From Calidihabitans tengchongensis (lineage in GTDB: Bacteria > Sysuimicrobiota > Sysuimicrobiia > Sysuimicrobiales > Kaftiobacteriaceae): DNA of 26,424 nt. Positions within the stretch are counted from its first letter, which is position 1. Each line of letters starts with the position of its first letter. This document shows, one piece after another, positions 8,056 to 15,846 of the stretch. The notes under the pieces are model-generated. The model made no database searches. It was not told where the DNA came from and saw nothing but the letters and a program-made list of their open reading frames with translations. The position numbers and the translations under genes are program-made. The stretch lies in NCBI GenBank assembly GCA_031459615.1, contig JAVKIE010000017.1:1-26424 (forward strand). The letters run 5' to 3'.

Positions 8056-9297
8056 CTAGCGCGAAGCGGACGCGCGCGTCCGGTCGCCGTCGCGGATGGC
8101 CAGCACGCACGCCAGCGCCGCGCCCATGAACAGGATGCCCGGGAGGAAGAAGGCGCCGAACCCCAGGGCGTCCACCGCCAGCCCGTACACCGGCGGCGAC
8201 GCCAGCCCCGCGAACCCCAGAACCGCGTTCCACAGTCCGGTGTAGGTGCCGGTCTCCGATGCCGCCACCCGGTCGATCAGGAACGGGTAGGCGTTAACCA
8301 CCCACAGGGCCCACGCCACGCCTCCGGTGACCAGCAGGGCGCGGTACAGCACCGGGTGGCGGACCACCGAGATGGCGACAAAGACCGCCAGGGTGCCTGC
8401 CACCCCCACCCGGATGGCCCGCAGCCGGCCGATCCGGTCTCCCGCGGTCCCCGCCGGGACCGCGCTGAGGAGGAAGGCGGCGGCAAAGAACCCGAGCAGC
8501 TGGGTGGCTCCCGAGGGGTCCAGCCCCAGGTAGTGCACGCCGTAGCGGGTGAACATGTTCTGCACGCCGTTGACGGCCGCCACCGCCGCCCACGCGCCGG
8601 TGAGGAGCAGCAGGAGGCTGCGGTCCGGGCTGCGGACCACCGCCCGCGCCGCAGGCAGGAGCCGGCCAGTGGAGGCGTCTCCGGCCGGGCTGCGCACGTC
8701 TCCGGCCGCCAGGGCCAGGCGCCGCTCGGGGACGGCCAGCAGGATCACGGCCACGGATGCCACCAGCAGCGCCCCGGCGACGTCGAAGGGAAGCGTGCGC
8801 GAGCGCCGGTACAGCTCCGACAGGTAGAAGAAAGCCACCAGGGCGCCCAGCCCTCCCATGAGGTTGATGATGCCGTTGGCGCGGCCCCGCAGCGGCGGCG
8901 GGGTGGTGTCGGGCATCAGGGCGTAGCTGGGGCTGGTGAAGACCGAGGCGGCTACGTTGAGCAGGACGGTGGCCGCAAACAACGCCGCCAGGTCCGGGGC
9001 CCGGGGGATGAGCGCGAAGGCCACGGCCGTCAGGGGCATGCCCACCAGCAGGAACGGCGTGCGCCGGCCCCACCGGGTCTGCACGCGGTCGCTGAGCCCT
9101 CCGAAGTACGGCTGCACGGTCATGGACGCGATGTTGTCGATGATCATGATCAGCCCGATCACCGCGTTGCTGGCCACGAAGGCGCCGTAGAAGATCGGCA
9201 GGTAGGCGTTGTACAGGGCCACCGCCATCTGGGAACTGAAGTAGGCCAGCCCGATGGCGGCAGCCCGCAGTGTCCACAGGCGTGTCGGTGACGTCAT
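8056..9297 (-). CDS. MFS transporter (GPH/SLC45-like)
   Basis: A 12-helix major facilitator of 413 aa. The A-loop motif after helix 2 reads FGGLSDRVQTRWGRRTPFLL (about residues 64-83). That SDR...RWGRR.PF form is typical of the glycoside/sucrose-like GPH/SLC45 branch. A second such loop, AGDRIGRLRAIRVG, occurs in the C-terminal half. The substrate is probably a sugar or glycoside by family resemblance only. The ATG at 9297 has a weak AGGA upstream. The gene lies 23 bases downstream of the chromate transporter gene on the same strand, so the two may be co-transcribed. Confidence 0.85.
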   Translation of the reverse strand: MTSPTRLWTLRAAAIGLAYFSSQMAVALYNAYLPIFYGAFVASNAVIGLIMIIDNIASMTVQPYFGGLSDRVQTRWGRRTPFLLVGMPLTAVAFALIPRAPDLAALFAATVLLNVAASVFTSPSYALMPDTTPPPLRGRANGIINLMGGLGALVAFFYLSELYRRSRTLPFDVAGALLVASVAVILLAVPERRLALAAGDVRSPAGDASTGRLLPAARAVVRSPDRSLLLLLTGAWAAVAAVNGVQNMFTRYGVHYLGLDPSGATQLLGFFAAAFLLSAVPAGTAGDRIGRLRAIRVGVAGTLAVFVAISVVRHPVLYRALLVTGGVAWALWVVNAYPFLIDRVAASETGTYTGLWNAVLGFAGLASPPVYGLAVDALGFGAFFLPGILFMGAALACVLAIRDGDRTRASASR

Positions 9298-9320
9298 CGG
9301 ATGCGTCCTGTCCGCGGCAG

Positions 9321-10451
9321 TCAGCGTGTCAGCGTCCGGATTGCCCACCCCGCCAGCCCTCCTGCGGCGACCAGCCAGGCGGAGTTCAGCCGGGTGCGGA
9401 CCAGCAGGACGGCGGCGGCCCCGGCCAGCGCGGCCGTCGGCAGATCCACCACCGCCGCCCGGGCCAGCTGCCAGGAGACGCCCGCCATCAGGGCCAGGGA
9501 CGCGACGTTGACCCCGTCCAGGACCGCCCCGGCGGCCGCCGACTGGCGCACGCGCGGGACCAGCGGATGGCTGAGGGCCACGAAGACGACCCCCGGCAGG
9601 AAGATGGCCACGGTGGCGACCAGCGCCCCCGGCAGCCCGTCCAGCAGGTAGCCCACAAAGGTGGCCGTGGTGAACAGCGGGCCCGGGGTCACCTGCCCGG
9701 CCGCGACCGCGTCCAGCAGGTGCTGCTCGGTGAGCCATCCGAGGCGCACCACCAGGTCCGCGCGCAGGAACGCCAGCAGCACGTACCCGCTGCCGTAGAG
9801 CACGGCCCCGATCTTCAGGAAGACCAGCGCCAGACGATCCAGGCTGAAGGGGGCGGCCGCCACCGCTCCGCCGGCCAGCCAGGCCACCGGCACAGCGGCG
9901 GGCAGGACGCGCCAGGTCCTTCGCATCCCCGCCACCAGGAGCCCGCCGGCGGCCAGCAGGGCGATCTCGTCCGCCCCGCGCAGGTACAGGGCCAGCGCGG
10001 CCAGCCCCACCGCGGCGGTCGGGGCATCGCGAACCGCCGCCCGCCCCAGGCTCCCCAGGGCCTGGAGAACCACCGCGAGGATGACCGGCTTCACCCCGTA
10101 GAGGACTCCCGCCGCCTCCGGGAGCGACCCGAATCGGACGTACGCCCACGCCAGGCCCAGGACGGCCACCGTTGCCGGCAGGACGAAGCACACGCCGGCC
10201 ACCGCCAGCCCCGGCCAGCCGGCCCGCCGGTAGCCGGCGTGCATGGCCAGCTCGGTGGAGTTGGGCCCGGGGATGAGGTTGGTGGCCCCCACGAGATCCA
10301 GGAACTCCCGCTCACCCATCCACCGTCGGCGCACCACGATTCCCCGGTGCATCAGGGCGATATGGGCGGCGGGGCCACCGAAGGCGGTCGCGCCCAGCCG
10401 GGCGAACAGGGCGGCGACCTCCGCCAGGGGCGCGGGGGAGGAGGTTCCCAT
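9321..10451 (-). CDS. chrA: chromate transporter, ChrA family (two-domain)
   Basis: Membrane protein of the CHR family, 376 aa, made of two homologous halves as in classic long ChrA. The N-terminal half has FGGPAAHIALMH (about 24-35) and NLIPGPNSTELAMHAGYRRAG. The C-terminal half has LKIGAVLYGSGYVLLAFLR and VTPGPLFTTATFVGYLLDG. Both PGP motifs are intact. Family members expel chromate or take up sulfate-like anions, and chromate export is the usual assignment. The ATG at 10451 faces the MarC gene with only 63 bases between the starts. Family certain, substrate inferred. Confidence 0.9.
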   Translation of the reverse strand: MGTSSPAPLAEVAALFARLGATAFGGPAAHIALMHRGIVVRRRWMGEREFLDLVGATNLIPGPNSTELAMHAGYRRAGWPGLAVAGVCFVLPATVAVLGLAWAYVRFGSLPEAAGVLYGVKPVILAVVLQALGSLGRAAVRDAPTAAVGLAALALYLRGADEIALLAAGGLLVAGMRRTWRVLPAAVPVAWLAGGAVAAAPFSLDRLALVFLKIGAVLYGSGYVLLAFLRADLVVRLGWLTEQHLLDAVAAGQVTPGPLFTTATFVGYLLDGLPGALVATVAIFLPGVVFVALSHPLVPRVRQSAAAGAVLDGVNVASLALMAGVSWQLARAAVVDLPTAALAGAAAVLLVRTRLNSAWLVAAGGLAGWAIRTLTR

Positions 10452-10514
10452 CCCCTGCGACGTTCGCCTCCGCTGCGGGCAGTCCTGGCGGGAGCGTCTG
10501 ATATCCTGGAAAGC

Positions 10515-11147
10515 GTGGACGTGACCTTCGGCCTGTCGGCTCTGGCCACGCTGCTGGCCATGGTGGACCCGGTCGGCACCGTGCCGATCTTCTTGAGCCT
10601 GACCCCCGCGGCCACTTCCGCGCAGCGCCGCCGTATCGCCCGCCGCGCCGTGACCGTGGCCCTGGCGGTCATGATCCTGTTCGCGGTGGCCGGCCAGCCC
10701 CTGCTGCGCATTTTGCGGGTGTCCATCCCCGCCTTCCAGATCTCGGGCGGGCTGCTGCTGTTCCTGATCGCGGTGGACATGCTGTTCGCCCGACGCTCGG
10801 GCGCCCGGGAAACCCCGGAGGAGGAGGCCGACGCCCTCGCCCGCCACCACGACGTCAGCATCTTCCCCCTGGCCATTCCCACCCTCAGCGGTCCTGGCAC
10901 CATCGCCGCCACCGTCCTGCTGATGGGGCAGGCGTCGGGCGAACCGGTGCGGGTGGCCATGGTGGCGGCGGCCATGATCGTCACCATGTCGGTCACCTGG
11001 CTGGTGCTGCGGGCGGCGGAGACGGTCAGCCGGGTGCTGGGGGTGACCGGCATCCACGTGCTGTCGCGGCTGATGGGCATCCTGCTCTCGGCGCTGGCCG
11101 TGCAGATGATCCTGGACGGCATCCGGGCGGCCCGGCTGCTGGGATGA
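10515..11147 (+). CDS. MarC family integral membrane protein
   Basis: A 210-aa multi-pass membrane protein of the MarC/UPF0056 family. The N-terminal block LATLLAMVDPVGTVPIFLSL is the family signature. Six hydrophobic segments are visible, with IPTLSGPGTIAATVLL near residue 125 as the matching repeat in the second half. The molecular function of MarC proteins is not established; the old link to multiple antibiotic resistance is not supported. No ATG is available: the GTG at 10515 gives the expected family N-terminus, and a second GTG lies two codons on. It is divergent from chrA. Confidence 0.9.
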   Translation: MDVTFGLSALATLLAMVDPVGTVPIFLSLTPAATSAQRRRIARRAVTVALAVMILFAVAGQPLLRILRVSIPAFQISGGLLLFLIAVDMLFARRSGARETPEEEADALARHHDVSIFPLAIPTLSGPGTIAATVLLMGQASGEPVRVAMVAAAMIVTMSVTWLVLRAAETVSRVLGVTGIHVLSRLMGILLSALAVQMILDGIRAARLLG

Positions 11148-11157
11148 CCTCGGCGCG

Positions 11158-11186
11158 TTGCCGGGCGCGGCCGGCCGTGGGATACT
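11158..11186 (+). promoter_or_regulatory. weak promoter candidate before the SPOR-like gene
   Basis: TTGCCG (11158-11163), 17 bases, then GATACT (11181-11186); both boxes match consensus at four of six positions. The predicted start of transcription would fall only a few bases before the ATG at 11196 and within the ribosome site, which speaks against it or implies a nearly leaderless message. Confidence 0.25.
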
Positions 11187-11195
11187 GGAGGGGAC

Positions 11196-11714
11196 ATGGC
11201 CACCTGGGAGGTCGGAACCCGATCGCTGCTCCGGTCTCCCGCGCACCGGCCGGCGCTGGTCGCGGCCGCGCAGGCGGCGCTGGCCGCGGGGGTCGTCGCC
11301 CTGGCCGGGGCGGGGCCGTACTGGGGCCTGCGAACGTCCCTGGAGGAGTCTCAGGCGCGGGCGGCGACGCGGGTTCTGGAAGTCTCCCCCACCCTGCGGC
11401 CGTCGCCTCCGGCCGTGCAAGTACGGGCGGATGCCGGTCCGGCCGGCCGTGTGTCCTCCGCGCGTCCGGCCGCGGCGCGGGTGGTGTTCGGCCGGTTCGC
11501 CCGCCGTCAGGACGCCGAGGCCCGGGCGCGGGCGGTCCGGCGCAAGGGCTACATCGCGTCGGTGGTGCGGGTCGGCGCCGGCTATCTGGTGGTCAGCCGC
11601 CCCTATCCCACCGTGGAGGCGGCGCGATTCTGGGCGGAGATCTTCAGCGAGATCGGCCTGCGCGCGGACATCCTGCCGCGGGTGGAGGCCCTCGCGGCTG
11701 CGGGCGAGTCCTGA
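11196..11714 (+). CDS. SPOR-like domain protein with N-terminal membrane segment
   Basis: A 172-aa protein with a hydrophobic stretch at about 21-43 (ALVAAAQAALAAGVVALAGA), a low-complexity Ala/Arg/Pro linker, and a C-terminal domain from about residue 94. That domain reads RVVFGRFARRQDAEARARAV...GYIASVVRVGAGYLVVSRPY...EAARFWAEIF, the beta-alpha-beta pattern of SPOR domains, which bind denuded peptidoglycan at division sites. The topology would be cytoplasm-helix-periplasm. The ATG follows GGAGGGG. It lies 48 bases after marC and converges on the COG4091-type gene. The SPOR call is from pattern, not strong identity. Confidence 0.7.
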   Translation: MATWEVGTRSLLRSPAHRPALVAAAQAALAAGVVALAGAGPYWGLRTSLEESQARAATRVLEVSPTLRPSPPAVQVRADAGPAGRVSSARPAAARVVFGRFARRQDAEARARAVRRKGYIASVVRVGAGYLVVSRPYPTVEAARFWAEIFSEIGLRADILPRVEALAAAGES

Positions 11715-11736
11715 CGGATCGAGACGGCAGCGTCGC

Positions 11737-13101
11737 TCAGCCGGCGGCCTGACCGCGCGCCGCAGTCTCCTCGCGTTCCATCTCCTGCCGCAGGCGCACG
11801 GCGTCGTCGGCGGCCGGCGCCACGTCAGGCCAGCGGAGAACCTCGCCGGCCCGCACCGGCCGCAGGAGCCGGGCGCCGTGGGTCAGCCCCACCGGCAGCG
11901 CGCCCTCCCGCAGCGACCACTCCGCGGATCGCAGCGCGCCGTACACGCAGTATCCGCCCTCCCCGTCCAGGACCACCCCTGGGTCCAGGTCCCGCTTCGC
12001 CGCCGCCACCACGTCGGCAACGAAGGCGCCGGGATGCCCCGTGGGTTCACCGCGCAGCCCGGCCCGCAGGACGCTCACCGTCACCTCCAGCCCCACCAGG
12101 TGGTAGGGCCGGTACATGGCCGCGTAGGTGCCCGAGTCGTCGGTCAGCAGGCCGTACTCGGCAAAGCAGTGGCCCACGTAGTCGTCGGGGGCCCGCACGA
12201 TCACGAACACGCCCCAGCGGAGATCCCGCGGCACAGGCCGACCGTCCCGGTGCAGGCTGCTGACGACTTCCACCGTCGGCTCCCGGCTCAGCCAGCCCCC
12301 GGCAGAGCGCGGCCGGCAGACCTGGGGCAGGTCGTCCACGCCGGCGGGAGGGAACTGCAGGCCCTCGTCCTGGGGGAGAAGCCCGGTCGCGTTGCAGACC
12401 GCCGCCATCTCGATGGCCGATTTGGTGGTGTCCAGGAACGAGGTGAACATGCGGGCGTTGTAGCCTCCCCGGGCCACCACCTCGGAGGTGAACCCGTAAT
12501 GCTCCCACACCTCGTCGGGCGTGACGCGATGGTAGGCGGGCAGGTACTTGGTCCCCTTGCCGGCGCACACCACCTCCAGCCCGCACGCCCGGGCCCACTC
12601 CACCAGTTCGCAGATCAGCGCGGGCTGGTCTCCATAGGCCAGGCTGTAGACCACGCCGGCGCGGGCGGCGCGCCGCGCCAGCGGCGGACCGGCCAGGACG
12701 TCGGCCTCCACCGTGACCATGACCACGTGGCGCCCGCAGGCGATCGCCTCCAGGGCATGGGCGATGCCGGCCGAGGGAGACCCGGTCGCCTCCACCACAA
12801 CGTCCAGGCCGTCGGCGCGGATCAGCGCCAGGGCATCGTCGGTGATCCACGTCCCGCCGCTGGACAGGGCGGCGGCGGCAGACGCCGCGCACCTCTCCGG
12901 CGCCCATCCGGCCCGCTCCAGGGCCCGGCGGGCGCGGGCGGCATCCAGGTCGGCCACGCCCAGCACGTGCAGGCCCGGCAGGCGGCGGGCCTGGGCCAGG
13001 AACATGGTGCCGAACGCTCCCGCCCCGACCAGCCCCACCCGCAGGGGGCGCCCGGCGGCCGCCCTCTCCCGCACCTGTGCGCTCAGGCCGGCAGGCCACA
13101 C
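11737..13101 (-). CDS. NAD(P)-dependent oxidoreductase, COG4091-type (homoserine-dehydrogenase-like with C-terminal SAF-like domain)
   Basis: About 454 aa. A Rossmann fold begins LRVGLVGAGAFGTMFLAQAR near residue 21, with the acidic VADLDAAR strand end expected for a dinucleotide. The middle carries family blocks: VEATGSPSAGIAHALEAIA, GKGTKYLPAYHRVTPDEVW and ARMFTSFLDTTKSAIEMA. The C-terminal third (from about 365) resembles the SAF domain. Such proteins are often misnamed homoserine dehydrogenase or FlgA; the physiological substrate is unclear and may be a sugar acid. No ATG fits. The GTG at 13101, just after the ferritin stop at 13115, is the longest reasonable start; the GTG at 13074 is possible. 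It is probably co-transcribed with the ferritin gene. Confidence 0.85.
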   Translation of the reverse strand: MWPAGLSAQVRERAAAGRPLRVGLVGAGAFGTMFLAQARRLPGLHVLGVADLDAARARRALERAGWAPERCAASAAAALSSGGTWITDDALALIRADGLDVVVEATGSPSAGIAHALEAIACGRHVVMVTVEADVLAGPPLARRAARAGVVYSLAYGDQPALICELVEWARACGLEVVCAGKGTKYLPAYHRVTPDEVWEHYGFTSEVVARGGYNARMFTSFLDTTKSAIEMAAVCNATGLLPQDEGLQFPPAGVDDLPQVCRPRSAGGWLSREPTVEVVSSLHRDGRPVPRDLRWGVFVIVRAPDDYVGHCFAEYGLLTDDSGTYAAMYRPYHLVGLEVTVSVLRAGLRGEPTGHPGAFVADVVAAAKRDLDPGVVLDGEGGYCVYGALRSAEWSLREGALPVGLTHGARLLRPVRAGEVLRWPDVAPAADDAVRLRQEMEREETAARGQAAG

Positions 13102-13114
13102 GGCGGCACCTGCC

Positions 13115-13621
13115 TCAGTCCTTGGCTCCCGTGTCCTCCCGGGCGCGGGCCAGGTAGTCCTCGACCAGCAGCAGCCCTCCCTCGCCCGCCCGGCGGACCA
13201 CGCTGAGGAGCTTGTCCATGCTGGACACCTCCTCCAGCTGCTCTTCCACGAACCACTGGAGGAACTGCTGGGTGGTGTAATCGTTCTCCCGCAGCGCCAG
13301 CTCCAGGATGCCGTGAATCTGCCGGGTGACCTCCTGCTCCCACCGCAGGGAGAGGGCCACGGCCTCCTCGGCGGTGGCGAACGCCGCCTGGGGCGCGGCC
13401 ACCGCGGGGATGACCACCGGGGCGCCGGCGTCGATGAGGTAGCGGATGAACCGCATGGCGTGTTCCCGTTCTTCCTCGGCCTGGCGGGAGAAGTGAGCCG
13501 CCAGCTGGGGCAGGCTCTGGCCGTCGAAGTGGGCGGCGATGGCGACATACTGCAGGAATGCGCCGAACTCCCGGCCGATCTGGTCGTGGATGGCTTTGGC
13601 CATCGTGGGGCTGATCAGCAT
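13115..13621 (-). CDS. ftnA: bacterial non-heme ferritin
   Basis: Iron-storage ferritin, 168 aa, the normal size for FtnA. All metal-site residues expected from E. coli FtnA are present, shifted by one: E18, E51, H54, E95, Q128 and E131, and Y25 is also there. It should therefore oxidise Fe(II) and store it in a 24-subunit shell. The ATG at 13621 follows GGAGGG at good spacing, and a promoter is visible 33 bases further up. It is followed after 13 bases by the COG4091-type oxidoreductase gene on the same strand, and is divergent from homoserine dehydrogenase. The chemistry is well supported; the link to the oxidoreductase is only positional. Confidence 0.94.
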   Translation of the reverse strand: MLISPTMAKAIHDQIGREFGAFLQYVAIAAHFDGQSLPQLAAHFSRQAEEEREHAMRFIRYLIDAGAPVVIPAVAAPQAAFATAEEAVALSLRWEQEVTRQIHGILELALRENDYTTQQFLQWFVEEQLEEVSSMDKLLSVVRRAGEGGLLLVEDYLARAREDTGAKD

Positions 13622-13653
13622 GGGGATCCCTCCGATCCCGTCGGTGTGCCTCC

Positions 13654-13682
13654 AGCATACCCGCGCCCGCGGCAGCCTTCAA
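13654..13682 (-). promoter_or_regulatory. sigma70-type promoter for the ferritin gene
   Basis: Minus strand: -35 TTGAAG (13682-13677), a 17-base spacer, -10 TATGCT (13659-13654); each box has four of six consensus bases. It lies 33 bases before the ferritin ATG. No convincing Fur box is visible nearby. Confidence 0.55.
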
Positions 13683-13707
13683 ACGCCCGGGCTCCCCGGC
13701 CGGACCG

Positions 13708-13737
13708 TTGACAGGGCGCGGACGCGGCTGCTATGAA
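13708..13737 (+). promoter_or_regulatory. sigma70-type promoter for homoserine dehydrogenase
   Basis: Perfect -35 TTGACA (13708-13713), an 18-base spacer, then -10 TATGAA (13732-13737). Transcription would begin near 13744, leaving room for the GAGG ribosome site (13754-13757) and the GTG start at 13767. Starts at TTG 13740 or GTG 13752 are thereby disfavoured. Confidence 0.6.
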
Positions 13738-13766
13738 GATTGCTACTTCGCGTGAGGCCGGGCACG

Positions 13767-15271
13767 GTGCGGACCATCGGCGTGGGATTGCTGGGGCTGG
13801 GCACGGTGGGGGCCGAAGTCTACCGGCTGCTGCAGGACCGGGAGACCGTGGCCGCGGCCGCCGGCTGCCCGGTGGAGGTGCGGCGGGTGGCCGTGGCGCG
13901 GCCGGAGCGGTCCCGGGCGGTCTCCCTGCCCCCGGGGATACTGGCCCCCGCCGAGGCAGTGGCCACCGCTCCCGACGTGGACGTGGTGGTGGAGCTCATC
14001 GGCGGCCTCGAGCCCGCCCGGCACTACCTGATGCAGGCCCTGGCGCGGGGGGCCTCCGTGGTCACCGCGAACAAGGCGCTGCTGGCGGCCTGCGGAGCCG
14101 AGCTGTCCGCCGCTGCCGCCCGCAGCGGCGCCCACCTGTACTTTGAGGGCAGCGTGGGCGGGGGCATTCCCCTCATCCGGCCCATCAGCGAGTCCCTGGC
14201 GGGAGCGCGCCTGCAGGCGCTCACGGGCATCCTTAACGGCACCACCAACTTCATCCTCACGCGCATGGCCCACCAGGGCTGGACACTGGAGCAGGCGCTG
14301 GCCGAGGCCCGCCGCCGCGGGTTCGCCGAGGCCGATCCCACCGAGGACCTGGAGGGTCACGACGCGGCCAGCAAGCTGGCCATTCTGGCGTCCGTGGCGT
14401 TCCGCTGCCAGGTCACCGGTGCCGACGTCTACCGGGAAGGAATCACGCGGATCACGCCCCGCGACTTTGCGTACGCCCGGGACCTGGGGTTCACCATCAA
14501 GCTGCTGGCCGTCGCCCGGAACCGGGACGGGGAGGTGGAGGCGCGGGTGCACCCCGCCCTGATCCCCCTCGACCACCCGCTCGCCCTGGTGCCCGACGAG
14601 TTCAATGCGGTCCTGGTGGAAGGGCCGGATCTGGGGCGCGTGGTCTTCAGCGGCCGCGGCGCCGGCGGGGCGCCCACGGCCACCGCGGTGGTGGGCGACA
14701 TCGTGGCCGTCGCCCGACAGCTACTGGCCGGCGTGCGCGGCCGCCCCCTGCTGGCCGGCGCCCGGAGGCCGATCCGCCCTCTGGATGACCTGGTGGTGCC
14801 GTATTACCTCTCCCTGCAGGTGGTCGACCGCCCCGGGGTGTTCGCCCGGGTGGCGGCGGTCTTCGGGGAGGAGCAGGTCAGCATCGCGTCCATCGTCCAG
14901 AAGAGCCGCGGGGAGGTGGCCGACGTGATTCTGGTCACCCACGACGCCGCCGAGCGGGCCGTGCGCAGGGTCCTGGCGCGGCTGACGGGCCTGGATGTGG
15001 TCCGGGTNNNNNNNNNNNNNNNNNNNNNNNNNNNNNNNNNNNNNNNNNNNNNNNNNNNNNNNNNNNNNNNNNNNNNNNNNNNNNNNNNNNNNNNNNNNNN
15101 NNNNTCAGCATCGCGTCCATCGTCCAGAAGAGCCGCGGGGAGGTGGCCGACGTGATTCTGGTCACCCACGACGCCGCCGAGCGGGCCGTGCGCAGGGTCC
15201 TGGCGCGGCTGACGGGCCTGGATGTGGTCCGGGCCGTCCTCAACGTCATCCGGGTGGACAACGGGGTCTGA
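13767..15271 (+). CDS. hom: homoserine dehydrogenase with ACT domain (interrupted by assembly gap)
   Basis: Reduces aspartate semialdehyde to homoserine on the way to threonine and methionine. The N-terminus (VRTIGVGLLGLGTVGAEVYR) holds the GxGxxG nucleotide site. The middle carries VVTANKALLA, the substrate-loop GILNGTTNFILTRM, and the catalytic-domain block AEADPTEDLEGHDAASKLAIL. The C-terminal ACT domain starts at PYYLSLQVVDRPGVF and allows amino-acid feedback. An N run (15008-15104) splits it, and 129 bp before the gap are repeated after it. Joining 15006 to 15234 gives a continuous 425-aa protein ending VLNVIRVDNGV, the usual family length, so the gene is very probably intact in the organism. 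The GTG at 13767 is chosen for its GAGG site and the family N-terminus. Confidence 0.92.
14878..15006 (+). repeat. left copy of 129-bp direct repeat flanking the gap
   Basis: Identical, base for base, to 15105-15233. It encodes the second half of the ACT domain of homoserine dehydrogenase. The next base (15007, t) differs from the matching base after the gap (15234, c) and is probably a contig-end error. Best explained as the overlapping end of two contigs rather than a biological repeat. Confidence 0.9.
15008..15104. other. assembly gap (97 N)
   Basis: A run of 97 undetermined bases inside homoserine dehydrogenase. The flanks duplicate each other, so the real distance is probably negative: the contigs overlap and no sequence is missing. 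Confidence 0.98.
15105..15233 (+). repeat. right copy of 129-bp direct repeat flanking the gap
   Basis: Second copy of 14878-15006, followed by the true 3' end of the homoserine dehydrogenase gene (15234-15271). The 227-base offset between copies is not a multiple of three, so the two copies are in different frames as assembled. Confidence 0.9.
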
Positions 15272-15378
15272 GGAAGGGAAGAGGGAAGACGGAAGAGGGC
15301 AAGACAGGGCGATCGGAGGCAGATCGAGCAGATGGAGGAGATGGGCGAGATGAAGCAGCTTGAACCCCCCCAGTTTCG
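15272..15378 (-). terminator. pyrimidine-rich tract downstream of cupin gene, possible Rho-type terminator
   Basis: Between the convergent hom and cupin genes the plus strand is almost purely G and A for the first ~35 bases and purine-rich after that, broken by a run of seven C. The cupin transcript would therefore be rich in C and U and poor in G apart from that run, as in rut sites bound by Rho. No strong hairpin with a T-run is present. This is composition evidence only. Confidence 0.3.
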
Positions 15379-15738
15379 TCACCGTCTCAAGTAGTCGTCG
15401 GTCCTGTTGATCCAGTCCTGCCGGGGCGGGCTGAAGACGTCCATCTCCACCGTCTCCTCCAGCATCTCGGCTCCGTGGGGAACCCCGCCGGGGATCAGCA
15501 GGATCTCCCCGGGCCGGAGAATGAGGTCTCCCCGGGTGGGCAGGGTGAACTTCATGAGGCCCGAGATGCAGTACGTGAGCTGCTCGTTCTCGTGCTGGTG
15601 GACCGGGACCACCGCGCCCTTTGTGAACTCCAGGTAGGCCACCATCAACCTGTCGCCCCACAGCATCCGCCGGGTGATCTGCGGGGTCAACGCTTCGGAT
15701 TCCAGATCCAGCAGTCGCCGGTGGACCAGATCGGCCAT
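15379..15738 (-). CDS. cupin domain protein
   Basis: A single-domain cupin of 119 aa. Motif 1 is GAVVPVHQHENEQLTYCISG (about residues 41-60), giving metal ligands H47, H49 and E53 and a conserved glycine. Motif 2 is PGEILLIPGGVPHGAE (about 75-90), with the second-site histidine. The metal set is complete, so it could be a small metal-dependent isomerase, dioxygenase or binding protein; sequence does not say which. The ATG at 15738 is chosen because GGAGGTG precedes it. An in-frame ATG six codons upstream lacks a good site. It converges on hom and is divergent from the B3/B4 gene. Confidence 0.88.
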   Translation of the reverse strand: MADLVHRRLLDLESEALTPQITRRMLWGDRLMVAYLEFTKGAVVPVHQHENEQLTYCISGLMKFTLPTRGDLILRPGEILLIPGGVPHGAEMLEETVEMDVFSPPRQDWINRTDDYLRR

Positions 15739-15790
15739 GTGCGCCACCTCCGTCATGGTGGAGATGTGGGCGGGTTCGCCGCCGGCGCCG

Positions 15791-15810
15791 CTTCCCCCTG
15801 GCGGGGGAGG
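15791..15810. repeat. GC-rich hairpin in divergent spacer, possibly REP-like
   Basis: CTTCCCCC and GGGGGAGG pair over 8 positions (one T:G) around a TGGC loop, followed by GGGTGGGGCC. The form resembles dispersed intergenic palindromes found in many high-GC genomes. It is a single copy here, so a repeat family cannot be shown from this window. Confidence 0.35.
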
Positions 15811-15846
15811 GGGTGGGGCCGGCCGAATACCGAAAGGGAGGCGGAG

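Noticed and set aside
9270..10514. A long N-terminal extension of the MarC protein
   Set aside because: The frame is open upstream only because it is antisense to the ChrA gene; MarC proteins are ~200-215 aa and start at the GTG chosen here.
10452..10514. Promoters in the chrA/marC divergent spacer
   Set aside because: Only a TATCCT-like element very close to the MarC start is visible, with no matching -35; not enough to annotate.
14878..15233. A biological tandem duplication within hom
   Set aside because: Both copies abut the N run, are identical, and collapsing them restores a full-length frame; assembly overlap explains everything.
15105..15271. A separate short gene or ACT-domain protein after the N gap
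   Set aside because: It is the duplicated contig end plus the true 3' end of homoserine dehydrogenase, not an independent gene.
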